Shown piece by piece: positions 9,379 to 28,525 of a DNA stretch of 64,000 bases (position 1 is its first letter; every line of letters starts with the position of its first letter). The stretch is from Streptomyces tardus (GTDB lineage: Bacteria; Actinomycetota; Actinomycetes; Streptomycetales; Streptomycetaceae), in assembly GCF_018101125.2 (NCBI RefSeq), contig NZ_JAELVF020000004.1:1-64000 (forward strand), read 5' to 3'. The position numbers were made by a program, and so were the translations under genes. The notes under the pieces were generated by a model. It was not told the DNA's origin. It was given only the letters and a program-made list of their open reading frames with translations, and did not search any database.

Positions 9379-9887
9379 CCGTAACCACGCTCGCCGAACA
9401 CCTCATACGCATCCTCCACCGGCAGCACTTCCGCACCCACCGGAGGCCACTGCGCCAACTCGAACCCCGCAGCAACCACACCCTCCGCCAGGAAACCGGA
9501 CGCATGGATCGTCCAGTCCTGCTCGGTGCCTTCGGGCCGGGAGTAGACGGCGACCGTACGGCGGTCCGCGTCGCGGGGGCCGACGACGACCCGGACCTGG
9601 ACGCCGCCATGCACGCGGCCATCCTCAACGACAGCAACGCCTCCGACGACGGCGAAACGGCCCGGGTTCTCGGCCGAAGCGGCACGCAGCGCACCCCACA
9701 CCGGAGCCTGCACCACATCACCCGCACCACCAACAGGCGCAACAAGCGCCACAACACCCGGCACCACACCACCAGGCTCAGCCACCTCCGACCACTCAGC
9801 CCACACCGGCACCCCCGCAACACCAGCAGCCACCGACACCCACTCAGTCCCGTACAACGCACCCGATTCCGCTGAGGCGGTGCCGAG

Positions 9888-17255
<7,368 letters not shown>

Positions 17256-17289
17256 CCAAACCCCGCCCCCACACGGGCATTGACCAGGA

Positions 17290-17339
17290 GAGCCCTCGGG
17301 GCCCGGTGCCGGAACACGGGCACCGGGCCCCGAGGGCTC
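17290..17339 (+). terminator. Strong hairpin after PKS gene
   Basis: A perfect 21-bp stem (17290-17310 with 17319-17339) and 8-base loop lies 35 bases after the PKS stop. The stem is almost all G-C and there is no U tract, as is common for Streptomyces terminators. Confidence 0.75.
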
Positions 17340-17643
17340 CCGGCTGCTTCCCGCCGGCCCTCCGCCCCTCGCAACTGCGCCTGGCCGGAGGCTTCGCCGC
17401 TGCGTCGGTCCGGCCGTCGCCGTGGCCACCGGTCCCTGCCCGAACGGATGCCGCCCCGGCCGCCTCGGCGCCTCTTCGGGCGCCCGTTCCCGTGCCTCGC
17501 AGCGCCCGCTTTCAAACGTACGGAATCGGACAGCTCTGCCTGCCTGACCGGCCCCTGGCTTGATGTATGCGCCCGCCTTGTCTGTTTGAGCCACTACGGC
17601 TGACCGGAAACGGGCACCGCGGAGGAACCGGTTCCGAACATGA

Positions 17644-17688
17644 GAAGAGGCCCGTGGACGCTGAGGACCAGCGTCCACGGGCCTCTTC
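17644..17688. terminator. Bidirectional hairpin between convergent PKS and ABC genes
   Basis: A perfect 19-bp stem (17644-17662 with 17670-17688) and 7-base loop lies 46 bases beyond the end of the minus-strand permease gene. It can serve both converging transcripts. No gene was recognised in the rest of 17256-17734. Confidence 0.7.
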
Positions 17689-17734
17689 CTCCGTGCGCGT
17701 GAGGGAGTTCGCGCGGGGGTCGGAGGGGCAGGGG

Positions 17735-18574
17735 TCAGAGGGGCCTGCGGAAGCCGCGCAGGGCGGCCACCACGCCGACCACGGTGATCACCACGCAGAT
17801 CGCCACGGCGGGGAAGGCGTGGTCGAGGCCTGGCATGTCGAGGGCGAGCGCGCGGGTCGCGTCGATGGCGTACGTCAGCGGGTTGACGTTCGCGACCACC
17901 TGCAGCCACGAGGGCAGGTCCTCGACCGGAACGTAGGCGCTGGACGCGAACATCAGCGGGAAGATGACGATCAGCGCGAGGTTCTGGAGCGGCTCGGCCC
18001 GTCGCAGCCAGGCACCGGCCGCGATGAAGGCCCAGCTGAGCGAGAAGCTGATGAACAGCGTCAGACCGGCGGAGAGCGCCAGTTCGGCCATGCCTCCGTG
18101 CGGCGAGTAACCGAGCACCGTCATCGCCAGCACCATGATCACCAGCACCTGGACGGCGCTGCGCACCAGGCCCACCAGGCTCCGTGCCGCGAGCAGCGCT
18201 CCCGGGTGCACCGGCAGCGAGCGCAGCCGGGCGACCATGCCGTTCTTCTGGTCCTCGACCAGGCCCACCCCGGACTGCATCGCCGACTGCGCCGCGTTGT
18301 CCACGAGCACGGCGGGCAGCACGTAGTCGAGGTAACTGACCCCTTCGGGGAAGTGCGGCGGCATCCCCATCTTGCTGAACACCTGCGTCAGCACGAAGAG
18401 GATCACGATGGGCTGGATCAGGCCGAACAGCACGATGCCCGGGTCGGTCACCATGGCGCGAAGCGACCGCCCGGTCAGCACACGGATCTGGGCGAAGAGC
18501 GAACTCCCGCCGGACACGGGCCGGTCGGCGGCCGCGACCCGGGGCGCCGGCAGCCCCGGACCCGGGGCGCTCAC
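17735..18574 (-). CDS. ABC-2 type transporter permease (DrrB-like), polyene export
   Basis: A 279-residue membrane protein. The body begins with an amphipathic SLFAQIRVLTGRSLRAM region and is followed by about six hydrophobic segments, including IVLFGLIQPIVILFVL and ALIVIFPLMFASSAYVP, the standard ABC-2/DrrB layout. GTG at 18574 is chosen because it overlaps the stop of the upstream ATPase gene by four bases (GTGA), implying translational coupling. With the ATPase it would form an efflux complex in the cytoplasmic membrane. Homologues in the candicidin cluster are FscTI and FscTII. Location between two polyene PKS genes supports polyene export or self-protection; the substrate is inferred. 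Confidence 0.88.
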   Translation of the reverse strand: MSAPGPGLPAPRVAAADRPVSGGSSLFAQIRVLTGRSLRAMVTDPGIVLFGLIQPIVILFVLTQVFSKMGMPPHFPEGVSYLDYVLPAVLVDNAAQSAMQSGVGLVEDQKNGMVARLRSLPVHPGALLAARSLVGLVRSAVQVLVIMVLAMTVLGYSPHGGMAELALSAGLTLFISFSLSWAFIAAGAWLRRAEPLQNLALIVIFPLMFASSAYVPVEDLPSWLQVVANVNPLTYAIDATRALALDMPGLDHAFPAVAICVVITVVGVVAALRGFRRPL

Positions 18575-19581
18575 GCCGGGGCCCGGACCGCGGAGCGGTC
18601 GGCGAGCGCCAGGTACACGTCGTCGAGGCTGGGCTCGCCGAAGGTCAGCTCGCTCGCCTCGACGCCCGCCCGGTCCAGAGTCCTGATGACGCCCGTGATC
18701 TCCCGCGTGGTCTCGGTCGGGACGACGAGGGTGCGCGCCTCGTCCTCCCCGTTGACCGCGGCGAAGCCCGCGGCGCGCAGGGCCGCGCGCGACCTGACCA
18801 GGTCCTCGCCGGTGTCCAGGGTGAGGGTGACCGTGCGGCGCCCGACGGTCGCCTTCAGCTCGGCCGCCGTTCCGGCGGCCACCACCCGCCCCTCGGACAG
18901 CACCGTGATGGTGTCCGCGAGCCGGTCGGCCTCCTCCAGGTACTGCGTCGTCAGGAGCACGGTGGTGCCCTGCCGGACCAGACCCTCGACGATCTCCCAC
19001 AGGTTGAGCCTGCTGGTCGGGTCGAGTCCGGTGGTCGGCTCGTCGAGGAACAGCACGTCCGGGGCGCCGACCAGCGACACCGCGAGGTCGAGCCGCCGCC
19101 GCAGTCCGCCCGAGTAGCTGCTCGCCCGCCGGTCGGCGACATCGGTCAGGCCGAACAGTTCGAGCAGCTCGTCGGCGCGCGCTGCGGCTGCTCGGCGTCC
19201 CGCGCCGAGCAACCGGGCGATGAGCACGATGTTCTTGCGGCCGCTGAGCTGGCCGTCCACCGAGGCGAACTGCCCGGTCAGACCGATTCTGCGGCGGATC
19301 TCGACGGGTTTGTCGGCGAGGTCGAAGCCCGCCACGCTGGCCCGCCCCGAGGTGAGCGGCAGAGCCGTGGTGAGGATGTTGACCAGAGTGGTCTTGCCTG
19401 CGCCGTTGTGGCCGAGGAGCCCGAGGACCGTGCCGCGCGGGGCGGTGACGCTCACCGAGTCCAGTGCGTGGACCGAGCCGAACGACTTGGTGACGTTCTC
19501 CACCTCGATCATCAGGTCTCCGGAACCGGAGCCCGGCGCCGGTCCCGGCCGGGTGACAGGGGGCGTGAGGAGCCCGCTCAT
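18571..19581 (-). CDS. ABC transporter ATP-binding protein (DrrA-like), polyene export
   Basis: A 336-residue nucleotide-binding subunit. Visible motifs are Walker A (GHNGAGKTT near residue 56), the signature SYSGGLRRRLDLA, Walker B (DVLFLDEPTTGLDP) and a DrrA-type C-terminal extension. ATG at 19581 is preferred over upstream in-frame starts because GGGAG lies about 8 bases before it and the sequence then leads directly into the ABC domain. The gene is coupled by GTGA overlap to the permease. It would energise export of the polyene. No closer substrate assignment is possible from sequence alone. Confidence 0.9.
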   Translation of the reverse strand: MSGLLTPPVTRPGPAPGSGSGDLMIEVENVTKSFGSVHALDSVSVTAPRGTVLGLLGHNGAGKTTLVNILTTALPLTSGRASVAGFDLADKPVEIRRRIGLTGQFASVDGQLSGRKNIVLIARLLGAGRRAAAARADELLELFGLTDVADRRASSYSGGLRRRLDLAVSLVGAPDVLFLDEPTTGLDPTSRLNLWEIVEGLVRQGTTVLLTTQYLEEADRLADTITVLSEGRVVAAGTAAELKATVGRRTVTLTLDTGEDLVRSRAALRAAGFAAVNGEDEARTLVVPTETTREITGVIRTLDRAGVEASELTFGEPSLDDVYLALADRSAVRAPA

Positions 19582-19808
19582 GAGATGTACTCCCGCTGGT
19601 GGGTGGTGCGGACGGTGGATCACCGGCCGGTTGGGCGACGGGGGCCCGTACGCCGGGCCCCCGCGTGCGAGGGGCCCCGCCCGCGGAGGGCGGGGGGCTG
19701 ACGATCGTGGCCGGTCACGGCCGGCTCAGGCGCCGGGACCGCGGGCCGCCGCGCCCCGGGCTCCCGGGCGGTGGGGACAGGGGCCCCTGCCCCGCCGGAA
19801 CGCTGCCG

Positions 19809-19844
19809 CCGGGTGCGGCCCTCCGCGGGACGGGCCGCACCCGG
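19809..19844 (-). terminator. Hairpin downstream of the FscA-like PKS gene
   Basis: A perfect 13-bp G-C stem (19809-19821 with 19832-19844) starts 37 bases past the PKS stop codon on the minus strand. A second, shorter stem (19640-19647 with 19655-19662) follows further downstream. The 299-base space to the ATPase gene also carries that gene's ribosome binding site. Confidence 0.65.
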
Positions 19845-19880
19845 CCCTGCGGCCGTACGGGGCCGGTCGGCGCGGGGCGG

Positions 19881-22800
19881 TCACGCCGGGTCGCCGTCCA
19901 TGAGGCGGAACAGCTCCTCGTCGGACGCGTCGGCCACGTCGACGGTGGCCGTGCCCTGGCCCGTGCCATGGCCCTGGGCGCCGCCCCGGGACGGCCCCCA
20001 GCGGCTCGCCAGGGCCCGCAGCCGGGCCGCGGTGTCCGAGTCGACGGTCGCGCCGGATACGAGCAGCGCCTCCAACTCGTCCACCAGGGCGGTCGGGTCA
20101 CGACGGGGGTGCGGGCCGGTGTCCCGCAGCGCGTCGCACACCAGACGGGCCACCGCGCCGGGGGAGGGGTGGTCGAAGACCAGGGTGGGCGGCAGCCGGA
20201 CACCGGTGGCGGCGGTCAGCCGGTTGCGCAGCTCCACGGCGGTGACCGAGGTGACCCCCAGCTCGGTGAAGGCCAGATCGGCTCCCGTGTCGGACGGCAG
20301 TGCACCGCCGGTCACCGCCGCGAGTTCACCCCGGACCAGCTCCGTGACCAGGCCCTCGGCCTCGGCGTCGGTGAGCCCGGCCAGCCGCTCGGCCAGCTCG
20401 GGGCGCGCGCCGGCCGCTCCTGCCCCGGCCGCTCCCGCGCCGGCCGGGAGCGGCCCGGTGGCGACGGCGCCCAGCGGCACCGACGCCAGCCAGTACGCCT
20501 CGTGCTGGAAGGCGTACGTGGGCAGCGTCACCGTCCCCGCGCCCGCCGGCGCCGCCCGCCAGTCCACGGGCAGCCCGAGCGCGTGCAGACGGACCGCGCA
20601 GGCGAGCGCGGACCCGGCCTCGTCGGTGCCGCCGCGCAGCACCGGCAGGACGGTGGGCGCGGTGTCGGGATCGCGGTCGCCGAGGCACTCGCCGACCATC
20701 GGGGTGAGGGCCGCCTCCGGGCCCAACTCGACGTACACGGAGGTGTGTTCGGCGTCGAGGCTCGCCACCGCGTCGGCGAACCTGACGGTGTCCCTGGCGT
20801 GCCGCACCCAGTGCTCCGGGTCGACCGCCTCCTGCGCGGTGAGCGGCCTGCCGGTCACACCGGAGACGACCGGCAGCGCGGGCGCCGCGAAGGTGAGCCC
20901 GGCGACCGTCGCCCGGAACTCGGCGAGCATCGGATCCATCAGCGGCGAGTGGAAGGCATGGCTGACCACCAGCCGCCGGGTCTTGTGACCGTGCGCTGCG
21001 GCCTCGGCGACCAGCGCGGCCACCGCGTCCTCGGCGCCGGACAGCACCACGGAGGACGGACCGTTGACGGCGGCCACCACGACCTCCGGGGCGCACTCCG
21101 CGAGGAGCGCGCCCGCCTCCGCCTCGGAGCAGCGCACCGCCACCATCGCGCCGCCCGGCGGCAGCGCCTCCATCAGTCGTCCGCGTGCCGCGACCAGGGC
21201 ACAGGCGTCGGCGAGCGACAGCACCCCGGCGACCTGCGCGGCAGCGATCTCGCCGACCGAGTGCCCGACCAGCCGGTCGGGGACCACGCCCCAGGACTCC
21301 AGGAGCCGGTACAGGGCGACCTCGAAGGCGAACAGGGCAGGCTGTGCGTACGCGGTGCGGTCCAGCAGCGCGGCGTCCGTGCTCTCCGGGGCGGCTCGCA
21401 GCACCTCGGTCAACGGCCGCTCCAGGAGCGGGTCGAGGAGCGCGCACACCTCGCGCAGTGCGCTGTCGAAGACCGGGAACGCCGCGGCCAGCCCCTGGCC
21501 CATGCCCGGGCGCTGACTGCCCTGCCCGGTGAAGACGAACGCCGTCTCCCGGCTGCCGCCCAGCGGACCGCGTCCGGCGCTCCCCGGCGTCTCGCCGCGC
21601 GCGAACGCTTCGGCGGACGCGAGGAGTCCGGCCCGGTCCGAGCCGGTCAGCACGGCCGTGTGGGAGTGGACGGCGCGGGTGGTGAGGAGTGAGTGGGCGA
21701 TGTCCGCGGCGGAGACCTCCGGATGCGCGGCGGCGTACCCGGCGAGCCGCCTGGCCTGTCCGCGCAGCGCGTCCGGGCCCTTCGCCGACACCAGCCACGG
21801 CGCCACGGGACGTCCGCCCGCGTCGCCCGCGGGGGCGCCCTGGGCGGGGTCGGCGGCGGGCGCCTCCTCCAGGACCAGGTGCGCGTTGGTGCCGCTGATG
21901 CCGAAGGACGAGACCCCGGCCCGGCGCGGCCGGCCGTCCGTGCGGGGCCAGTCCCGCGCCTCGGACAGCAGCCTTACGGAGCCGGGGCTCCAGTCGACCC
22001 GGGTGGTCGGGGTGTCCGCGTGCAGGGTGCGCGGGAGGTGCTCGTGTTCCAGGGCCAGCACCATCTTCATCACGGCGGCGGCGCCCGCGGCGGCCTGCGT
22101 GTGGCCCAGATTGGACTTGACGGAGCCGAGGAACAGCGGCCGTCCGTCCGGCCGCTCGCGTCCGTAGGTGGCCAGCAGTGCCTCGGCCTCGATCGGGTCG
22201 CCGAGGGTGGTGCCGGTGCCGTGCGCCTCGACGGCGTCGACCTCGGCGGCGCCGACGCCCGCGTCGGCGAGGGCCTGCCGGACAACCCGCTGCTGGGCGG
22301 GCCCGTTGGGGGCGGTGAGCCCGTTGGAGGCGCCGTCCTGGTTGACGGCGGAGCCGCGGATCACGGCGAGGACGGGGTGGCCGTTGCGGCGGGCGTCGGA
22401 GAGCCGTTCCAGGACGAGCAGCCCGGCCCCTTCCGACCAGGCCGCGCCGTCGGCGCCGTCGCCGAAGGACTTGCAGCGGCCGTCGGGGGACAGGCCCCGC
22501 AGCCGGGAGAAGCCGACGAAGGCGGCGGGCGTGGACATCACCGCGACCCCGCCCGCCAGCGCCAGGTCCGACTCACCGGAACGCAGCGAGCGGCACGCCA
22601 GGTGCAGGGCGACCAGGGACGAGGAGCAGGCGGTGTCGACGGTGAGGGCGGGGCCGTTCAGCCCGAGGGTGTAGGCGATCCGGCCGGAGAGCGCGCCGCC
22701 CGCGGTGCCCACCGGCAGCAGGCTCTCCAGCTCGCCCGACGGGTCGGCGGCGCCCGCCGCGTAGTCGTGGTACATCGCGCCGGTGAACACGCCGGTCCGG

Positions 22801-25196
22801 CTGTCCCGCAGGGCCGCCGGGTCGAGCCTGGCGCGTTCGACGGCCTCCCAGGCGATCTCCAGGAGCAGCCGCTGCTGCGGGTCGGTGGCGAGCGCCTCGC
22901 GCGCCGACATCCCGAAGAACCCGGCGTCGAAGTGGGCGGCGTCGCGCAGGAACCCGCCCTCGCGGGCCACCGAGGTGCCGGGGGCGTCGTCGCCCTCGGG
23001 GGTGTCGGCGAAGAGGGCGTCGAGGTCCCAGCCGCGGTCCTCGGGGAAGCCGGTGACGGCGTCGGTGCCGTCCCGCAGCAGCTCCCAGAGCGCCTCGGGC
23101 GAGCTGGCGCCGCCGGGCAGCCGGCAGGCCATGGAGACGATCGCGACGGGCTCGTCGGGGGCCGTGGGCCGTGCGGTCTCCGCGGCCTGCGGCCCGTTGA
23201 GGCCGGCCAGTTCGCGGGCCAGCGCCTGCGGAGTGGGGAAGTCGAAGGCGAGTCCGGCGGGCAGGGGCAGCCCGGTCGCCTCGGCGAGGGCGTTGCGCAG
23301 CCGTACGGAGGCGACCGAGTCCAGGCCGTGGGCGCGGAAGGTGACGTCGGGTCCGATCGGGGCGCCCGGGGCGTCCTCGCCCGGTACGGCGGCCAGCACC
23401 TCGGTGACGGCCTCGACGACCAGTCCCAGCGCGTCCCGCAGGGTCGGGCGCGGCGTGTGCTCCCCGCCGACGGCGGGCTGTTCGGCGGTCTGGGCGAGGT
23501 GCTGTTCGAGCGACCGACGGTGGACCTTCCCGGCTGGAGTGAGGGGCAGCGCGGGGAGCGCCACGACCTCCAGCGGAATCTTGTACTCGGCGGTCCCGGA
23601 CGCGCGCAGGAACGCCGTGACGTCCCGGAGCGACACGGTGCCGCGCCCCGAGGTGCCGGACGCTGCCGAAGTGCCGGTCGCCGAAGTGCCGGTCGCCGAA
23701 GTGCCGGACGCCGACGTGCCGGACGCCGAGGGCGCGTCGATCGGCGCGGCCCGCTCGGTGACCACCAGGACCGGGTACTCGCCCAGCCGCGGATCGGGTC
23801 GGGCGACGACGGCGAGCGGGCCGATGTCCGGCATCTCCGCGAGCAGGGTCTGGATCTCCACCGCGTTGAACTTGCGGCCGCCCACGTTGATCAGCTCCGC
23901 CGACCGGCCGTGGAAGGAGACGAGCCCGGTGGCGCCGATCGAGGCGAGGTCGCCGGTGCGCAGCCAGCCGTCCTCGGTCAGCACCGAGCGGGTCAACTCC
24001 GGTTCCCCGTAGTAGCCGTGGAACAGGGTGTGCCCGCGGTACTGCAGCTCGCCCGGTTCGCCGGGCGGGCACGGCAGCCCGTCCTCGCCGATGACCCGCA
24101 TCTCGGAGTCGCGTACGGGCCGGCCCACGCTGCCGGAGGCCACCTCCGGCGGGTCGGCGGCCAGGCTGCTGGTGCCGTTGCCCGCCTCCGACATGCCCCA
24201 CACCACCAACAGCGTGGTGTCCAGTGTCTGCCGCACCTCGCGCACCAGCGCGGGCGGCAGTGCGGCGCCGGCCGTGAGAATTCGAGCGGGCCGCAGCCCG
24301 CCGCTGTCCGGCAGTTGCCTTGCCCGCGTCACGATGTCGTGCAGCTGTGCGGGCACCGCGACGACCATGGTCGGGTTGTGCCGACCGGCCAGCTCCATGA
24401 ACCGCTCGCCGTCCCAGGTGCGCAGCAGCACGTGCCGCCCGGAGCGGAAGAGCGCCGAGTACACCGACTGGAGTCCGAAGCAGTGGGTCAGCGGGCACGC
24501 GGTCAGTACGGTCCCCGCGAACGCCTCCGCCGAATCCTCGGTGGCCGCCCGCGAGTTGGTGAGCAGCGTGTCGTGCGAGTGCAGACAGATCTTGGGTCGC
24601 GCCGAGGTGGTGCCGGAGGACGGCAGCAGCACGAACGGCGACTCGGGCCGCACGTCGACGGGTTCGGGTCGCTGTCCGGCCCACCGGGCGAGGAGACCGG
24701 TGACGGTCTCCTCGCCCGGCGCGGCCTCGTCCCCGGCGACCAGCACGGCCCGCAGCGAGGGCAGCGCCTCGCGCAGCGCGGTCGCGGAGAGCGGGCCCGC
24801 CTCCTCCCGGGGGCGCGGCGGCAGCGCGACGGCGGCGGGCTGGACCCGCTCCAGGAGCGCCCGCACGTCGACGGCGGCGTTGCCCTGGTGGACCGGCATG
24901 GTGACGGCGCCGATGGAGGCCGCCGCCAGATGCAGCGTCAGGTACTCCCAGCAGTTGGGCAGATGCAGGGCGAGTACGTCGCCGGGGGCCACTCCGGCGG
25001 CCTGGAGGCCGCGTGCGAGCGCGTCCACCTCGGTGCGCCAGGTGTTCCAGGTCAGTGTGCGGTCGTCGGCGAGCAGGGCGACGGAGTCGCCGCTCCGGCG
25101 CACGGCTGCGTCGAACACCTCGGGCAGGGTCAGCCCGTCCAGGGCGCGACCGCGGGGATCGATCAGATAGTCGTGGGTGTGGACGGGCACCATCAC
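19881..25196 (-). CDS. fscA: Polyene PKS loading and first module: CoA ligase-ACP-KS-AT-ACP
   Basis: A 1771-residue protein. An AMP-forming CoA-ligase domain (1-590; SSGTTSARPK, WLRTGDLA, PLTPAGKVHRRSL) is followed by ACP (GLDS near 624), KS (682-1100; TACSSS near 853, then HGTGTT and NLGHTQ), AT (1260-1560; GHSVGE near 1311, HAFH near 1413, malonyl-type) and a second ACP near 1646. The CoA ligase marks an aryl-acid starter, p-aminobenzoate in the candicidin family, supplied through the neighbouring pabAB. The extension module has no KR or DH, so the first condensation keeps its ketone, as in the p-aminoacetophenone end of these polyenes. Odd points: the second ACP reads GVTSV instead of GxDSL, and the ligase has a Gly-Thr-Ser repeat near 485-519. 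The C-terminus SDEELFRLMD resembles the tail of the + strand PKS. Start: first of two adjacent ATGs after GGGAG. Confidence 0.93.
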   Translation of the reverse strand: MMVPVHTHDYLIDPRGRALDGLTLPEVFDAAVRRSGDSVALLADDRTLTWNTWRTEVDALARGLQAAGVAPGDVLALHLPNCWEYLTLHLAAASIGAVTMPVHQGNAAVDVRALLERVQPAAVALPPRPREEAGPLSATALREALPSLRAVLVAGDEAAPGEETVTGLLARWAGQRPEPVDVRPESPFVLLPSSGTTSARPKICLHSHDTLLTNSRAATEDSAEAFAGTVLTACPLTHCFGLQSVYSALFRSGRHVLLRTWDGERFMELAGRHNPTMVVAVPAQLHDIVTRARQLPDSGGLRPARILTAGAALPPALVREVRQTLDTTLLVVWGMSEAGNGTSSLAADPPEVASGSVGRPVRDSEMRVIGEDGLPCPPGEPGELQYRGHTLFHGYYGEPELTRSVLTEDGWLRTGDLASIGATGLVSFHGRSAELINVGGRKFNAVEIQTLLAEMPDIGPLAVVARPDPRLGEYPVLVVTERAAPIDAPSASGTSASGTSATGTSATGTSAASGTSGRGTVSLRDVTAFLRASGTAEYKIPLEVVALPALPLTPAGKVHRRSLEQHLAQTAEQPAVGGEHTPRPTLRDALGLVVEAVTEVLAAVPGEDAPGAPIGPDVTFRAHGLDSVASVRLRNALAEATGLPLPAGLAFDFPTPQALARELAGLNGPQAAETARPTAPDEPVAIVSMACRLPGGASSPEALWELLRDGTDAVTGFPEDRGWDLDALFADTPEGDDAPGTSVAREGGFLRDAAHFDAGFFGMSAREALATDPQQRLLLEIAWEAVERARLDPAALRDSRTGVFTGAMYHDYAAGAADPSGELESLLPVGTAGGALSGRIAYTLGLNGPALTVDTACSSSLVALHLACRSLRSGESDLALAGGVAVMSTPAAFVGFSRLRGLSPDGRCKSFGDGADGAAWSEGAGLLVLERLSDARRNGHPVLAVIRGSAVNQDGASNGLTAPNGPAQQRVVRQALADAGVGAAEVDAVEAHGTGTTLGDPIEAEALLATYGRERPDGRPLFLGSVKSNLGHTQAAAGAAAVMKMVLALEHEHLPRTLHADTPTTRVDWSPGSVRLLSEARDWPRTDGRPRRAGVSSFGISGTNAHLVLEEAPAADPAQGAPAGDAGGRPVAPWLVSAKGPDALRGQARRLAGYAAAHPEVSAADIAHSLLTTRAVHSHTAVLTGSDRAGLLASAEAFARGETPGSAGRGPLGGSRETAFVFTGQGSQRPGMGQGLAAAFPVFDSALREVCALLDPLLERPLTEVLRAAPESTDAALLDRTAYAQPALFAFEVALYRLLESWGVVPDRLVGHSVGEIAAAQVAGVLSLADACALVAARGRLMEALPPGGAMVAVRCSEAEAGALLAECAPEVVVAAVNGPSSVVLSGAEDAVAALVAEAAAHGHKTRRLVVSHAFHSPLMDPMLAEFRATVAGLTFAAPALPVVSGVTGRPLTAQEAVDPEHWVRHARDTVRFADAVASLDAEHTSVYVELGPEAALTPMVGECLGDRDPDTAPTVLPVLRGGTDEAGSALACAVRLHALGLPVDWRAAPAGAGTVTLPTYAFQHEAYWLASVPLGAVATGPLPAGAGAAGAGAAGARPELAERLAGLTDAEAEGLVTELVRGELAAVTGGALPSDTGADLAFTELGVTSVTAVELRNRLTAATGVRLPPTLVFDHPSPGAVARLVCDALRDTGPHPRRDPTALVDELEALLVSGATVDSDTAARLRALASRWGPSRGGAQGHGTGQGTATVDVADASDEELFRLMDGDPA
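23640..23745. repeat. 15-bp tandem repeat encoding a Gly-Thr-Ser hinge in FscA
   Basis: Units close to GCCGAAGTGCCGGTC repeat about six times with variation. On the coding strand they give a (S/A/T)GTSA string near residues 485-519, between the large core and the small C-terminal lobe of the CoA-ligase domain. The unit is a multiple of three, so copy-number change keeps the frame. Confidence 0.75.
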
Positions 25197-25256
25197 TCCC
25201 GGGGGTCGAGCGTCGCCGTCATGGAGAGAGAACCGCTCCAGACTCTTGCCGCGCGG

Positions 25257-25272
25257 GCCGTGTTTTCCCTAG
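25257..25272. promoter_or_regulatory. Partial PAS-LuxR (PimM/FscRI-type) box upstream of fscA
   Basis: GCCGTGTTTTCCCTAG matches 12 of 16 positions of the family consensus CTVGGGAWWTCCCBAG, with one half (TTTTCCCTAG) intact. It lies 61 bases upstream of the fscA start, a fitting place for an activator site. Confidence 0.4.
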
Positions 25273-25316
25273 AGATGCCCGGGGAAGCGGCGCGGAGCGG
25301 CCCGGGCGGGGAACGG

Positions 25317-25354
25317 GTGCGGGCCGGCGACCGCCTCCGGCCGCCGGCCCGCAC
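25317..25354 (-). terminator. Hairpin after pabAB
   Basis: A perfect 13-bp stem (25317-25329 with 25342-25354) with a 12-base loop begins 15 bases after the pabAB stop, between pabAB and fscA. It would separate their transcripts and so supports a promoter for fscA within 25197-25316. Confidence 0.6.
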
Positions 25355-25368
25355 CGCGGCAACGGGCC

Positions 25369-27495
<2,127 letters not shown>

Positions 27496-27700
27496 GGTGT
27501 CCTTGTCCAGGAGGCGCGTGAGCGGAAAGTGACGTGGGAGGCGACGGACGGGGGTGCCGTCCGGCCGCGGGCGGTTCTCCTGCCGCGCGGCGGCCACGGC
27601 CGAGGCGGACGTGCTCGGGCACGGCGCCGGTCGGTGTGCTTCGGTCACGGCTCCAGCGCCTGCCCGGGAGGCGGCCCCGCACCACCCCCGGGCCGGACGC

Positions 27701-28459
27701 TCAGGAGGCGGGGGCGAGTGCGCGGGCGATCTCGGCCTGGACCGCGGCGAGGTGCTGGACGAGGAAGAAGTGGCCGCCCGCGTAGGTCCGCAGTTGGTAC
27801 CCGCCCGTGGTGTGGTCCTGCCAGCGCTCGGCCTCCGCGACCGTGGTGAGCGGGTCGGCGTCGCCGGTCAGCACGGTGAGGTCGCACGCCACGCGGCGGT
27901 CGGCGGGGCAGGAGTACGTCTCGATGGCGCGGTAGTCGCCGCGCAGCGCGGGCAGCGCCATCCGCAGGATCTCCTCGTCGCCGAGGACACCGGCGGCGGT
28001 GCCGTTGAGGCGCTTCATCTCGGCCACGATGCCGTCGTCGTCGCGGAGGTGGACCTCCTCGGCGCGGGTGGTGGACGGGGCACGGCGCCCGGAGGCGAGG
28101 ACCTCGCGGGGGCCCGCACCCTTCTGCTCCAGCCGCCACGCCGTCTCGAACGCGAGGGCGGCGCCCATGCTGTGCCCGAAGAACACGGTGGGCCGAGTGT
28201 CCAGCGCGAGCAGCTGTTCGGTGATCAGGTCGGCGAGCGTGCCGAGGTCCGCCACGCAGGGTTCCTTGCGCCGGTCCTGGCGGCCGGGGTACTGGAGCGA
28301 GATCACTTCGGCGGTCGGCGCGAACCGCGCCGAGACCGGGTGGTAGAAGCTGGCGGAACCGCCGGCGTGCGGGAAGCAGACCAGCCGGACCGCGTCGGCG
28401 TCGGCCGGGTGGTAGCGCCGCAGCCAGCGGGCCGCGATCTCGTCAACTGCGGTGGTCAC
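27701..28459 (-). CDS. fscTE: Type II thioesterase
   Basis: A 252-residue alpha/beta hydrolase of the PKS/NRPS type II thioesterase family. It has the early CFPHAGGSASFYHP motif, the nucleophile GHSMGAA, and a C-terminal GGHFFL histidine. Such enzymes free stalled or wrongly primed carrier proteins by hydrolysing aberrant acyl groups. GTG at 28459 follows AAGGGA. It lies in the minus-strand group of tailoring genes, 66 bases after the ferredoxin gene. It should not be mistaken for the macrolactone-forming TE domain, which would be at the end of a PKS outside the window. Confidence 0.93.
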   Translation of the reverse strand: MTTAVDEIAARWLRRYHPADADAVRLVCFPHAGGSASFYHPVSARFAPTAEVISLQYPGRQDRRKEPCVADLGTLADLITEQLLALDTRPTVFFGHSMGAALAFETAWRLEQKGAGPREVLASGRRAPSTTRAEEVHLRDDDGIVAEMKRLNGTAAGVLGDEEILRMALPALRGDYRAIETYSCPADRRVACDLTVLTGDADPLTTVAEAERWQDHTTGGYQLRTYAGGHFFLVQHLAAVQAEIARALAPAS

Positions 28460-28525
28460 GGTGTGTGTCCCTTCAGTGGTACGCGCCGGCGGGGGCCCGC
28501 CGGCCGGGGGTCGTGGCGGCGGGTG

